Shown: positions 27,998 through 37,052, numbered from the stretch's first letter. The stretch: DNA of 59,388 nt from Ruminococcus bromii (GCF_002834225.1 NZ_NNSR01000023.1:1-59388), one strand, 5' to 3'. Numbers and translations are program-made. The notes: generated by a model not told the origin, from the sequence alone.

Positions 27998-29221
27998 TTA
28001 TTTGATAAGGCCTTTCTTTGCACGAACCTTGATTGGAAGGCCAAAGAGGTTGATGAAGCCTGCGCTGTCGTTCTGGTCATAAACCTGATCCTCGTCAAAA
28101 GTAGCGATTTCCTCGTCATAGAGTGAATACGGGCTTGTAACTCCTGCGTCAATGATATTGCCCTTATAGAGTTTAAGTTTTACATCACCTGTTACATACT
28201 CCTGAGTGCTGTCAACGAAAGCTGAGAGAGCCTCACGGAGAGGTGTGTACCACTTGCCGTCATAAACGAGCTCTGCAAAAGCATTTGCAACATTTTGCTT
28301 GTAGTGGAGTGTGTCCTTGTCAAGGCAGATTTCCTCAAGCTTTGCATGAGCAGCATAGAGGATTGTACCGCCGGGAGTTTCATAAACGCCGCGAGCCTTC
28401 ATACCAACAAGACGGTTCTCAACGATATCTGTGATACCGACGCCGTTTCTGCCGCCGATTTTGTTGAGTTCCTTAATGAGTTCAACGCTGTCGATAGCCT
28501 CGCCGTTAAGCTTTGTGGGAACACCCTTTTCAAATGTAAGAGTTACATATTCTGCCTTATCGGGAGCCTGCTCAGGTGAAACGCCGAGTTCAAGGAAGCC
28601 TTCCTTATTGTACATCGGCTCGTTTGCAGGATTTTCAAGGTCAAGACCTTCATGGCTCAAGTGCCAGAGATTTTTATCCTTTGAATAGTTTGTTTCACGG
28701 TTAATCTTGAGCGGAATATTGTGCTTTTCAGCATACTCAATCTCATCCTCACGGCTCTTGAATTCCCATGTTCTCCAAGGAGCGATAATCTTCATATCGG
28801 GAGCGTAAGCCTTGATGGCAAGCTCAAAACGAACCTGATCGTTACCCTTGCCTGTACAGCCGTGACAAATTGCGTCAGCGCCTTCTGCCTTTGCAATTTC
28901 AACGAGTCTTTTTGCGATGATAGGACGGGCAAAGGATGTGCCGAGGAGGTACTTGCCCTCGTAAACAGCACCTGCTTTTACTGTAGGAATGATATATTCG
29001 TCAACAAATTCCTTGTTGAGGTCTTCAATGTAAAGCTTTGATGCACCTGTTTTGATAGCCTTTTCTTCAAGACCGTCAAGCTCTGTACCCTGTCCAACAT
29101 CACCCGAAACAGCGATAACCTCGCAGTTGTCGTAGTTTTCTTTAAGCCACGGAATGATGATTGAAGTATCAAGACCGCCTGAATATGCAAGAACTACCTT
29201 TTTAATCTTATTGTCAGCCAT
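27998..29221 (-). CDS. argG: Argininosuccinate synthase
   Basis: ArgG (407 residues) joins citrulline and aspartate using ATP. The N-terminal adenine-nucleotide hydrolase motif AYSGGLDTS (pyrophosphate loop) is at about 12-20. [15 protein letters not shown] (about 117-131) and the [16 protein letters not shown] region are family signatures. The start is ATG 29221 with GGAGG nine bases upstream; the longer frame from 29251 would include the ribosome-binding site. It is the first gene of the arginine cluster, with a promoter at 29293-29320 and an ARG box just upstream. Confidence 0.96.
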   Translation of the reverse strand: MADNKIKKVVLAYSGGLDTSIIIPWLKENYDNCEVIAVSGDVGQGTELDGLEEKAIKTGASKLYIEDLNKEFVDEYIIPTVKAGAVYEGKYLLGTSFARPIIAKRLVEIAKAEGADAICHGCTGKGNDQVRFELAIKAYAPDMKIIAPWRTWEFKSREDEIEYAEKHNIPLKINRETNYSKDKNLWHLSHEGLDLENPANEPMYNKEGFLELGVSPEQAPDKAEYVTLTFEKGVPTKLNGEAIDSVELIKELNKIGGRNGVGITDIVENRLVGMKARGVYETPGGTILYAAHAKLEEICLDKDTLHYKQNVANAFAELVYDGKWYTPLREALSAFVDSTQEYVTGDVKLKLYKGNIIDAGVTSPYSLYDEEIATFDEDQVYDQNDSAGFINLFGLPIKVRAKKGLIK

Positions 29222-29292
29222 TTTTAATTCCTCCAGAATTTGGGAACACATTTTGTCGGTGTTTCCTTTGCTTTAATTTTTATTACTCTTAC

Positions 29293-29320
29293 ATTATACA
29301 CTCTGTTTTCAAAAAATCAA
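29293..29320 (-). promoter_or_regulatory. argG promoter
   Basis: On the minus strand TTGATT (29315-29320) and TATAAT (29293-29298) with a 16-base spacer, about 70 bases upstream of argG. Confidence 0.65.
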
Positions 29321-29328
29321 GTGTTTTT

Positions 29329-29342
29329 TGAATAAATATTCA
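29329..29342. promoter_or_regulatory. ARG box (ArgR/AhrC operator candidate)
   Basis: TGAATAAATATTCA has perfect arms TGAAT/ATTCA with the four-base A/T centre of the ArgR consensus. It lies nine bases upstream of the argG -35 box. No argR gene is in the window. Confidence 0.65.
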
Positions 29343-29585
29343 ATGTTTTTTCAAATTTGTATTTTGGGGTGCAATTTGACCGAAATCTGTCGCTTTATCG
29401 CTGTATTATCGGTATTTTTGGCGATTACCGTGTAGCTTTCGGCATTCATTTTCAGAAGAATGCATATATTCACAAAAAATGAATATTCACTTTATTCATT
29501 TGTTTTTGCATATTCATACATATATATACAACCATTTTGCATATTTTTCATTTTGTAAAAGCCGCTAAATTTACTTTAAAACCTG
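29343..29585. other. A/T-rich argG-hicB intergenic region with ARG-like half sites
   Basis: No gene is seen here. TGAATATTCA (29480-29489) followed by ATTCA (29494-29498), and several TATTCA/TTCAT half sites between 29460 and 29520, resemble additional weak ARG boxes. Arginine repressors are hexamers that often bridge two sites, so a looped arrangement with 29329 is plausible. Confidence 0.4.
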
Positions 29586-29614
29586 TTGACACCATATGCG
29601 ATACCATATATAAT
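29586..29614 (+). promoter_or_regulatory. Consensus promoter with direct-repeat operator (hicB-like gene)
   Basis: TTGACA (29586-29591), 17-base spacer, TATAAT (29609-29614). The spacer contains a direct repeat ACCATAT-N5-ACCATAT (29591-29609), 12 bases apart, as expected for a repressor bound across the promoter. Confidence 0.75.
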
Positions 29615-29674
29615 ATTATTAAAAAATACGAAAACAGGCTCTAAGATAAATTGCAGAAAGCGAGGCGGAAGATG

Positions 29675-30037
29675 ATGAAAACTCTTAACGATTATCTTGC
29701 GATGTCATATCGTATGGAAATTGTTGAGGACAAGGACGGGGGCGGTTTTGTTGTATCATTTCCCGAGCTTCCCGGCTGCATAACCTGCGGTGATACGATT
29801 GAATCGGCTGTTGCAAATGCAGAGAACGCTAAAAAAGCCTGGTTTGAAGCCGCCTTTGAGAGCGGAATTGTAATTCACGAACCCGACAGCCTTGAAGAAT
29901 ATTCGGGACAATTCAAACTGAGAATCCCGAAAAGTCTGCACCGCTCACTTGCCGAACATTCAAAGAAAGAGGGCGTAAGTATGAATCAATACTGTGTCTA
30001 TCTTCTGTCAAGAAATGATGCAGTTTATTCAAAATAG
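29675..30037 (+). CDS. HicB-like protein without HicA (orphan antitoxin-like)
   Basis: A 120-residue protein with an N-terminal HicB fold: YRMEIVEDKDGGGFVVSFPELPGC (about 9-32) is the partly degraded RNase-H-like core typical of HicB, and a C-terminal ribbon-helix-helix follows (KLRIPKSLHRSLAEHSKKEGVSMNQYCVYLL-type, about 85-115). HicB normally neutralises the mRNA-cleaving toxin HicA. No HicA-sized frame lies on either side, so this is an orphan, perhaps acting only as a repressor of its own promoter. Two adjacent ATGs (29672, 29675) are equally possible starts after GAGGCGG. The flavin-reductase-like gene follows after 54 bases. Confidence 0.82.
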   Translation: MKTLNDYLAMSYRMEIVEDKDGGGFVVSFPELPGCITCGDTIESAVANAENAKKAWFEAAFESGIVIHEPDSLEEYSGQFKLRIPKSLHRSLAEHSKKEGVSMNQYCVYLLSRNDAVYSK

Positions 30038-30091
30038 AATTTTGAAAGCATATCATATTATATAAAACACAATTTTGAAAGGAAGATTTAT

Positions 30092-30601
30092 ATGTCAGCA
30101 TTCAAAGAGATAAATCCGAAAGAAATCGTTGAAAGTCCGTTTAAGCTTATCGGTGACGACTGGGCGCTTGTCACAGCCGGCGACAGGGAAAAATTCAACA
30201 CAATGACAATAAGCTGGGGCGGTGTAGGTATTATGTGGGGTAAGCCCGTTGTATTCACCTTTATTCGTCCGCAGAGGTACACATTTGCTTTTATGGAGAA
30301 CGGCGACCGCTATACAATGAGCTTTTTTGACGAAAAGTACAGAGATGCCCTCAAATTCTGCGGTTCAAAGAGCGGCAGGGATTATAACAAGGTAAAGGAA
30401 ACAGGTCTTACTCCTGCGTTCACGGAAAACGGCTCTGTATATTTTGAAGAGGCAAAGCTTGTACTTGAATGTAAAAAAATGTATGCCCAAAGCCTCAATG
30501 CCGAAAGCATTACCGACTGTGAAAGCGTTGACAAGTGGTATAATAACGACTTTCATAAAATGTACATCAGCGAAATCACAAAGGTTCTCGTAAAAGAATA
30601 A
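30092..30601 (+). CDS. Flavin reductase-like FMN-binding protein
   Basis: A 169-residue protein with the split-barrel FMN-binding fold of the flavin reductase-like domain. NTMTISWGGVGIMWGKPVVFTFIRPQRYT (about 34-62) carries the T-x-S-W-G and K-P-x-x-x-x-x-I-R-x-x-R-x-T patterns that line the FMN pocket. Members of the group reduce or store flavin or act on small thiols; the exact substrate is unknown. AAAGGAAG precedes the ATG. It may be co-transcribed with the HicB-like gene. A terminator follows 31 bases after the stop. Confidence 0.85.
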   Translation: MSAFKEINPKEIVESPFKLIGDDWALVTAGDREKFNTMTISWGGVGIMWGKPVVFTFIRPQRYTFAFMENGDRYTMSFFDEKYRDALKFCGSKSGRDYNKVKETGLTPAFTENGSVYFEEAKLVLECKKMYAQSLNAESITDCESVDKWYNNDFHKMYISEITKVLVKE

Positions 30602-30631
30602 TCTGCGTCTTAAAATTTTATATGCGGAATC

Positions 30632-30666
30632 AGTCAGACAATCGCACGGTTGTCTGACTTTTTTAT
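30632..30666 (+). terminator. Terminator of the flavin-reductase-like gene
   Basis: Arms AGTCAGACAA and TTGTCTGACT followed by TTTTTTAT. Confidence 0.9.
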
Positions 30667-30675
30667 GTAAATACA

Positions 30676-30713
30676 CTTAAAAAAGCCCCTCGCAAAACGC
30701 GAGGGGCTTTTCC
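30676..30713 (-). terminator. Terminator of the amylase gene
   Basis: Arms AAAAGCCCCTCGC and GCGAGGGGCTTTT; on the minus strand the stem is followed by TTTTTTAAG. It lies about 50 bases beyond the amylase stop. Confidence 0.88.
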
Positions 30714-30761
30714 TGTAATATCGACTAAGCGGAACGATATATCAAATTTTATTCAGCTTAA

Positions 30762-33700
30762 TTAAAAGTTGCTGATAAGATGAACTACATACTTCTGGAT
30801 GAGAGTAGCATCCTTAACTGAAATTATATTGTTCTTATCAACATCTGCTGCTGTGAGCTGCTGTTCTGTGAATGGAATATGCTCTGTGATATGCTTCTGA
30901 ACAAGTGTTACATCGATAGCGGTAATCTTGCCGTCCATATCAACATCACCGAGGCGGACATCACTTGCAAATGAAGTTGTTGCACTCAGCTTAACATTCT
31001 TAAAGCCTGCAAAGCCTGATATATCACGAACCTTGCTGTTATCAACAACTGACTGCTGATTAAGCTTGTTGTTTGTAACATAACCTACTGTAAGATACTC
31101 TGTGTCAAGATATACGCTTGCACTGCCTGCACCGATAACCTGGAAGGTAAGTGAAATGTATGTACCACCATCGTACTTTGTAGGATTCTGCGGGTTAGTA
31201 AAGTTACCCTTAATTACATTGCTGTAAGCGTTGTAAACAAGATTTGACTGGCTTGGCATAATTGTCTGGCTGCCGTTAACCTTGTTGTCTGCCCTATCGA
31301 ACTTAAGCTTGCTTGTGTCATACTTAACAGTCCACTGACCGTCAACAATACCCATATTAGCATTGAGCTTATAGAGAACAGTTATCTTGTCGCCTACTTT
31401 TCCGTCGGTCTTTGTAGCAGAACCGAAGTAGTTAGATGTTGCATTTACTGTGAGTGTCTGTGAAGGAGCAGTTGTAGGCTCTGTCGCAGGCTGAGTTGTC
31501 GGCTGTGTAGCCGGCTGTGTTGTTGGCTTTGTAGCCGGCTGTGTTGTTGTTGGCTGAGCTGAAGTTGTCGGCTGTGTCGGTGGGATCGGACTTGTCGGAA
31601 CAATGCCGCTCTTGATGTCGCCGTTCTTCATAGCATATGAGTATGTGCCGTTTACGCCGTTTCTTGTTGCGTCAACCTTGATTGTGCTTGTTGACTTGAG
31701 AGCTGATGTTGCAACTGTGAATGCACCTGTTACATCGTCTGCAGTAGCAGTATATGTCTTACCGTCAACTGTAACAGTTACCTTTGCAGCGCTGGCTGTA
31801 ACACCTGATACAACGCTCTTGCCTGCAACGGCATATGTAAGTGTTGCAGGAGCAAGTACAAGTGCCTTCTGAGCTGACTTGAGGTCTGCAATCATAGCAT
31901 TCATAGCTTCAGCTGTTGTAGCGTCTTCGCCTGCTTTAATCATAGCCTCGGCTGACTTGAGAACCTTCTGAGCATTTGCCCAGCTCTCTGCTGTGTAGTC
32001 TGATGCTGTCATAGCAAGAATCTTTCTTGCTTCTTTCTTGAGTGATTCATAAGGTGAAACAACGATTGGCTTTGATGTAAGCTTGTATGTTGTACAACCT
32101 TCGTTTGTAATTTCGATTGTAGCGCCGTCTCTAACGCCTGTGATATCTGCTGTCTGACCTGAACCGCTGCTGAGAATAATGTTTACTTCGTCAACATTAT
32201 CGAACTTAACAACATAGTTGCCGTCAGAATCTTTTTCTGTAAGAGCAACGCCCGGCCATGCGCCTGTGAGCTTCTGTGTATCATTCCAAGCATAGATTTT
32301 GTAGCTTGCAGATGGGCTGTAAGGCTTGATTGTTACGGAAACAGAACCCTCTGCAGGCTCTGGATCGCCGCCTGCCTGCTGATTACCGTTGGTTACTGTC
32401 TTAACTGATGTGTAGTTGCCGTTCTGGATTTCGAGAACAGCACCGTCATAAAGACCTGTGATATCGCCTGACTGTGTGCCGCTGCCGTTGTTGAGAACAA
32501 CGCTGAATGGCTTGTCGGCTGAAACAGGAAGTGTGAGTTCATATGTGTTTGCCTGACCTGAAACGGCTGCTGCCTTTTGACCCGGCCATGCACCGTTGAG
32601 TGCTGTGCTTGCACCTGTCCAAGCGTAAACATTCGGAGCGCCTGCTGTGCTCTTGATTGTAAGCTTTGATGTCTGACTTGCTGTCGGACCGGGAACAGTT
32701 GTGCTCTGTGTCGGGCTGGTTGTAGGTCTTTCGTCGTTTTCGCCGATCTTGAGGAATGTGAACTTAGCCTCTGAGCTTGCCTTGTCGTTTGTAGCCTCAA
32801 CAGTTACTTCGATTGTATCGTTCTTGTAAGCTGTCTGACCGATTGTGAATGTGTCGCCGTCCTTAACAACAAACTTGTTACCGCCGTCAACAGAAACCTT
32901 TGCGCTGTCGCATTCCTTGAGAGAAACAGTAACCTGCTCTGTGCCGTAGAACTTCGGCTCGCCTGTGATTGATACAAGCGGCTGACCGTCAGCATTTTCC
33001 ATAAGGATTGTGCCGTTTGCACCGCTGTTGAAAGTTACCTTACCGTCAGTAACAACTGAAGATGAGTTGTCATAAGTATTGATTACATAGCTGCCGTCTT
33101 CCCAAAGAGTTGAAACATCAACAGTTACGCTTGAATTTTTGTTACAGCCGATTACTGCAGCTGCCTGATCTGTTACGCCGTTCTTATCGTATGTACGGCC
33201 GAAAGCAACACCGCTTGTAGCTGAGAGCTTAACATTTGCGCCGGCACCGATAGATACGTGCTTGTTACGGAACTGACCAACCTTCTGCCACTGAGCAAGA
33301 AGAGTTTTGTCCATGTCGTTCCAGTTCATATCACTTCTGAGTGCGTGACCCGATCCGCCGTAACCGTCAAATGCAACGCCGGGATAGAGAGGACGGTTGG
33401 TTTCGTCACCGTAGAAAATCTGAATTCCGCCCGGGAGAAGGAGGAATGCAGCCGCATTGTAAAGCATTGTGTTCTCATCGCCACGGGTAAGTGTTTCATC
33501 GTGTGATGACATAAATGAAAGAACGTTGAAGCCTTCCTTTGTGTTGATCTGGTCTGCATAGCCCTGATATGTGTTTGCAACACTACCGCTTGCAAGAGCA
33601 CCGCCGCCTGTAACTGCGAAGTTAATCATTGAGTCGAAGCCGCCCTCGGAATAGTATGTGTCGTAGCCTACACCGTGATCCCAATGCTCGCCTGTCATCC

Positions 33701-34832
33701 AGAAATCTTCTTTCCAGTCAGCACCTACTTTGCCCTTGTTGTTGGATCTCCACTCTCTGAGAGCAGAAACACAAGCCTGCTTGAGCTGGTTCCAAGAAGC
33801 CTTATCAACATGCTTTGCAGTATCGCAACGGAAACCGTCAACACCGTACTCCTTAACCCACTCTGAAAGCCAGGTTGAAAGGTAGCCTGTTACTGTGTTT
33901 GAATTACCGTATTTTGCGAGCTTCTGAGCATATGTACCTTCCTGCTTCCACTTTGTTTCGAGGATCGGAGGAATTGTAACATCCTTTGTCTGCTCTGTTC
34001 TGAAGTCGGGAAGTCCGCTGAGTGACATTGTAAGATCACCGCCGGCACCCTCTGTATATCCGGGAAGACCGCTGCGGATCCAGTCATTGCTCCACCATTT
34101 GCCCCAGTCTTCTGCTGATGTTTTATAGTCAATGTGGTCGTTTACATCACTTACATCTGTGAGCTTGTATTTGTAGTCTGATGCACCGTCAAGGAGAGTA
34201 CCGAAGCCGAACTGCTCCATATCTGCAACGGTGTTGTAGCCTGTGTGGTTCATTACGATATCCATGATAACTCTGATACCGTGCTCATGCGCTGTGTCAA
34301 CAAGAGTTTTGAACTCCTCTTTTGTACCGAAGTTTGCATCGGTTTCGGTATAGTCAAGAACATAGTAGCCGTGATATGAGTAGTGAGCAAAGCCCTTACC
34401 TGAATCACAATAGCCGTGAATCTGCTCATACGGAGCTGAGATCCAAATTGCGTTTACACCGAGGTTATCAAAATAACCCTCTTCAATTGACTGAGTAACA
34501 CCTGCAAAGTCGCCGCCGTGGAATGTACCGGGGTTTGTATCCCAGCCGTCAAGCGGTTTGCCGTCCTTGTCAAGTGTTCTGCCGTATGAATGGTCATTTG
34601 CGGTGTTTCCGTTCTTAAAACGGTCGGTAAGCAGGAAATACACATTGGCATTATCCCATGTAAAGCCGTCATCTTCAACAAGTGAACCTGCGGCAGTTGA
34701 TGATGCAGATGTGCTGCTGTCATCAGAAACTGTTGCAGCACTTACCGAACCAAATGCTACGGAAGCACCGGGGAGAGCCATACAAAGTGTCAAAACGGCA
34801 CTGAGTGCTCTCTTCATACTTCTTTTTTTCAT
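30762..34832 (-). CDS. Secreted GH13 alpha-amylase with cohesin and dockerin (Amy4/Sca1-type scaffoldin)
   Basis: A 1,356-residue exported enzyme. Order: signal peptide (1-33); GH13 catalytic domain (about 55-615) with DIVMNH at 191-196, nucleophile D337 in GFRCD, acid/base E382 in TGEHW and D445 in SSHDE; an Ig-like module (about 620-697); two CBM26-type starch-binding modules (about 724-815 and 832-918, both with VYAW/IYAW and GAWPG); a FIVAR-like helical segment (about 926-992); an Ig-like module (about 995-1068); a Pro/Thr linker (1079-1125); a cohesin (about 1127-1285); and a dockerin (about 1290-1356) with two calcium loops (DVDMDGKIT, DVDKNNIIS). It can therefore bind starch, dock into another scaffold and receive a docked enzyme. 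The start ATG follows AAAGGAG. Monocistronic. Confidence 0.93.
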   Translation of the reverse strand: MKKRSMKRALSAVLTLCMALPGASVAFGSVSAATVSDDSSTSASSTAAGSLVEDDGFTWDNANVYFLLTDRFKNGNTANDHSYGRTLDKDGKPLDGWDTNPGTFHGGDFAGVTQSIEEGYFDNLGVNAIWISAPYEQIHGYCDSGKGFAHYSYHGYYVLDYTETDANFGTKEEFKTLVDTAHEHGIRVIMDIVMNHTGYNTVADMEQFGFGTLLDGASDYKYKLTDVSDVNDHIDYKTSAEDWGKWWSNDWIRSGLPGYTEGAGGDLTMSLSGLPDFRTEQTKDVTIPPILETKWKQEGTYAQKLAKYGNSNTVTGYLSTWLSEWVKEYGVDGFRCDTAKHVDKASWNQLKQACVSALREWRSNNKGKVGADWKEDFWMTGEHWDHGVGYDTYYSEGGFDSMINFAVTGGGALASGSVANTYQGYADQINTKEGFNVLSFMSSHDETLTRGDENTMLYNAAAFLLLPGGIQIFYGDETNRPLYPGVAFDGYGGSGHALRSDMNWNDMDKTLLAQWQKVGQFRNKHVSIGAGANVKLSATSGVAFGRTYDKNGVTDQAAAVIGCNKNSSVTVDVSTLWEDGSYVINTYDNSSSVVTDGKVTFNSGANGTILMENADGQPLVSITGEPKFYGTEQVTVSLKECDSAKVSVDGGNKFVVKDGDTFTIGQTAYKNDTIEVTVEATNDKASSEAKFTFLKIGENDERPTTSPTQSTTVPGPTASQTSKLTIKSTAGAPNVYAWTGASTALNGAWPGQKAAAVSGQANTYELTLPVSADKPFSVVLNNGSGTQSGDITGLYDGAVLEIQNGNYTSVKTVTNGNQQAGGDPEPAEGSVSVTIKPYSPSASYKIYAWNDTQKLTGAWPGVALTEKDSDGNYVVKFDNVDEVNIILSSGSGQTADITGVRDGATIEITNEGCTTYKLTSKPIVVSPYESLKKEARKILAMTASDYTAESWANAQKVLKSAEAMIKAGEDATTAEAMNAMIADLKSAQKALVLAPATLTYAVAGKSVVSGVTASAAKVTVTVDGKTYTATADDVTGAFTVATSALKSTSTIKVDATRNGVNGTYSYAMKNGDIKSGIVPTSPIPPTQPTTSAQPTTTQPATKPTTQPATQPTTQPATEPTTAPSQTLTVNATSNYFGSATKTDGKVGDKITVLYKLNANMGIVDGQWTVKYDTSKLKFDRADNKVNGSQTIMPSQSNLVYNAYSNVIKGNFTNPQNPTKYDGGTYISLTFQVIGAGSASVYLDTEYLTVGYVTNNKLNQQSVVDNSKVRDISGFAGFKNVKLSATTSFASDVRLGDVDMDGKITAIDVTLVQKHITEHIPFTEQQLTAADVDKNNIISVKDATLIQKYVVHLISNF

Positions 34833-34898
34833 TGTTTGATTACTCCTTTCAAAGCTTTTAAAACGTAGGGTCAAACATCCCTAGACAATTTGATTTTA

Positions 34899-34920
34899 TC
34901 ACAAAACTCTCACAAAAACT
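34899..34920. promoter_or_regulatory. 11-bp direct repeat upstream of the amylase
   Basis: TCACAAAACTC and TCACAAAAACT lie in tandem, 67 bases upstream of the start codon. The spacing of one helical turn suits a regulator that binds as a tandem dimer. A clear -35 box is not seen; TAAAAT on the minus strand (about 34892-34898) is a possible -10. Confidence 0.35.
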
Positions 34921-35061
34921 ACACATAATCCTTTTATTTTGTAAAAATAGCAAGTTACACAATCTTTGCACTGGAATTTTATGCAAAATTACCCTTGTCG
35001 CTCTTCTGTTTTTATTTATAAAGACAGTTTCAATTGCCCCCTGCCGAAAATTACATAAATA

Positions 35062-35110
35062 CGGTCGGGAATAATAAGATTTGTACTTAACAAAACTTTA
35101 TTCCCGACCG
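35062..35110 (-). terminator. Terminator between kinase gene and amylase
   Basis: Thirteen-base arms CGGTCGGGAATAA and TTATTCCCGACCG, just beyond the kinase stop codon. It separates the two-component/ABC region from the amylase. Confidence 0.7.
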
Positions 35111-35135
35111 CAATTTTCGCTTTTTAATTTTTATC

Positions 35136-36353
35136 TTATCTGAGTCTTACATTCAAAAATCTGAGTTTAAAGGTTGAGCCGACGCCGAGTTTGGAATCTG
35201 CGGTAATATATCCGCCTGTTTTTTCAACAATTGATTTTGCAAGCGACAGACCTATGCCGACGCTTGACGGGGATGAATTTTGTGCTTTATAGAACCTCTC
35301 AAAAATGTGGGGCAAATCCTTCGGGCTGATTCCGCATCCGTTGTCGCTTATGATGATTTCCGAATACACGCTGTTCCTTTCGGCTGAAATTCTGACATAA
35401 CCGCCGCCGTCGGTATGCTCAATGCAGTTCTTAACGATATTTGAAACTGCCTCGCAAATCCAGCGAAAATCGCAGTCAAGGCTGAAATCATTTTTGACGG
35501 TTTTTTCAATTCTCACATCACGGATATCGGCAAGAACCTCTGTGCGTGAAATGCACTCGTCAATAATTTTGTTCACCGACTCTTTTTTGAACTTCAATTC
35601 AACAGTTCCCGAATCAAGCATTGAGAGCGTGAGCAGACTTTTTACAAGGAAATTTATCGAATGGGCATTATGCGCTATATCCATAACAAAATCCCGTCTG
35701 ATTTTAACGGGCATATCATCGTCATCAAGGATATTTTCGGTTGTAATCAAAATTGAAGTCAGCGGTGTTTTAAGCTGATGTGAAATGTCGGCAAGCGAAT
35801 TTTTGAGGATTTCTTTCTCTCGCATTGAATTGTCGGCATACTCACGAAGCATTACCGTTGTTTTTTGAATTTCCTGCTTTAACAGCGACATATCGTCATC
35901 GGATGAGCCGTCAAGGTCGAGGTCGTACTCTCGGTTGTTTATTTTTTCAAGACATTTTACAATTTCAAGTCGCTGTCGCTTCTGCATTTTACAGTATCTT
36001 ATGAACATAACGCAGAGCAAAATTCCGAACACACAAACACCTGCGGTTGCAATCACAATTGTAATCGTTGCATAACTTCCGCTCTGAATGTCAACCCAGC
36101 CGCTGTCGAATTTTATTCCGTACTTGGCAAAGTCGTCCTTTATATCCTCTGTATCGCTGTTTAAAATTTGAGCAAGCTCCTTTTCCGAAATGTCGGGATA
36201 TTGTTCCCTAACCTTTTCCGCAACGGCAATTATCTTTTTATCCGTGCTTTCACGAACAGCGTTAAAGCCTGCACCGACGCCTACTGCAACAGCACAACAG
36301 AAAAGTCCCGTTATCGCAAGCATTACCGCAAGAAATTTTGATGTGTTTTTCAT
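35136..36353 (-). CDS. Sensor histidine kinase
   Basis: A 405-residue membrane kinase. Two transmembrane helices (about 8-30 and 96-117) enclose a short extracytoplasmic part of about 65 residues. The HisKA phospho-acceptor is H192 in ADISHQLKTPL. The ATPase domain (about 290-405) shows NIVKNCIEH (N box), DNGCGISPKDL (G1), ERFYKA (F box) and GIGLSLAKSIVEK (G2). The start overlaps the response-regulator stop (TAATG), so the pair is translated together. With the ABC transporter genes just upstream on the same strand, it probably senses the transporter's substrate or cell-envelope stress. The gene ends before a terminator and the amylase. Confidence 0.92.
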   Translation of the reverse strand: MKNTSKFLAVMLAITGLFCCAVAVGVGAGFNAVRESTDKKIIAVAEKVREQYPDISEKELAQILNSDTEDIKDDFAKYGIKFDSGWVDIQSGSYATITIVIATAGVCVFGILLCVMFIRYCKMQKRQRLEIVKCLEKINNREYDLDLDGSSDDDMSLLKQEIQKTTVMLREYADNSMREKEILKNSLADISHQLKTPLTSILITTENILDDDDMPVKIRRDFVMDIAHNAHSINFLVKSLLTLSMLDSGTVELKFKKESVNKIIDECISRTEVLADIRDVRIEKTVKNDFSLDCDFRWICEAVSNIVKNCIEHTDGGGYVRISAERNSVYSEIIISDNGCGISPKDLPHIFERFYKAQNSSPSSVGIGLSLAKSIVEKTGGYITADSKLGVGSTFKLRFLNVRLR

Positions 36354-37000
36354 TATACCTCCAGCCTGTAACCAAGGCCCTTTACGGTTTTAATCATATT
36401 TGTATCAAGTTTTTTGCGAAGTCTTTTTATGTACACGGTCAGCGTGTTGTCCTCAACATAATTCCCCGACAAATCCCATATGCGTTCAAGAATCTGTTCA
36501 CGGGTCAGCACCTTGCCGCTGTTTTTGGCAAGCATTGCAAACAGGCGGTACTCAAGCGCCGTAAGCACAACGGGACTGCCGTTTTTGCAAACCTGTTTTT
36601 TGTCAAAGTCAATGCTGATGTCGCCAAAATTCATAGCCATAGTTTTGTCGAGCTTTTTGGTAATTCGTTTAATTCTTGCGAGTAGCTCACGGCTTGAAAA
36701 CGGTTTTGTTATGTAATCCTCCGCTCCGAGGTCAAAGCCTTTTACAATGCTGTCCTCATCGTCAAGTGCGGTGAGAAAAATCACGGGAGTTTCGCACACT
36801 CTTTTTATCTCGTCACAAAGTTCAAAACCGTTGCCGTCGGGAAGTGACACATCAACAATAAAAAGGTCAAAGTCACCGCCGAGAGAGTTAAGGGTTGATT
36901 CGGCATTTTCGCACAACGCAACCTCAAAGCCGTTTTGTTCAAGAGTGTAAACAAGTCCTTTTGAAATTGCACGGTTGTCCTCAATAAGAAGAATTTTCAC
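36353..37000 (-). CDS. OmpR-family response regulator
   Basis: A 215-residue regulator with a receiver domain (about 1-115; phospho-acceptor D50 in FIVDVSLPDG, K at about 101 in TKPFSSREL) and a winged-helix DNA-binding domain (about 125-215, ending VKGLGYRLEV). The start is GTG 37000, seven bases after GGGAGG; the longer frame from 37072 has no ribosome-binding site and would pass through a hairpin. It is coupled to the histidine kinase gene. Tandem-repeat DNA sites are expected for this family. Confidence 0.92.
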   Translation of the reverse strand: MKILLIEDNRAISKGLVYTLEQNGFEVALCENAESTLNSLGGDFDLFIVDVSLPDGNGFELCDEIKRVCETPVIFLTALDDEDSIVKGFDLGAEDYITKPFSSRELLARIKRITKKLDKTMAMNFGDISIDFDKKQVCKNGSPVVLTALEYRLFAMLAKNSGKVLTREQILERIWDLSGNYVEDNTLTVYIKRLRKKLDTNMIKTVKGLGYRLEV

Positions 37001-37024
37001 AACAAGTCCTCCCAAAATGAAATT

Positions 37025-37052
37025 CGGGCGGATTAAATCAATAATCCGCCCG
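37025..37052 (-). terminator. Hairpin in the leader of the response-regulator gene
   Basis: Arms CGGGCGGATTA and TAATCCGCCCG between the permease stop codon and the regulator start. The minus-strand tail AATTTCATTTT is only weakly T-rich, so it may act as an attenuator rather than a full terminator. Confidence 0.5.

Noticed and set aside
27998..29221. Catabolic arginine deiminase cluster
   Set aside because: argF is accompanied by argG, argH, argC, argJ, argB and argD and no arcA or arcC, so the cluster is biosynthetic.
31440..31590. Short tandem repeats in the amylase gene as a possible CRISPR or recombination site
   Set aside because: They encode the Pro/Thr linker (PATQPTTQ-type) and are in frame, a normal low-complexity linker.
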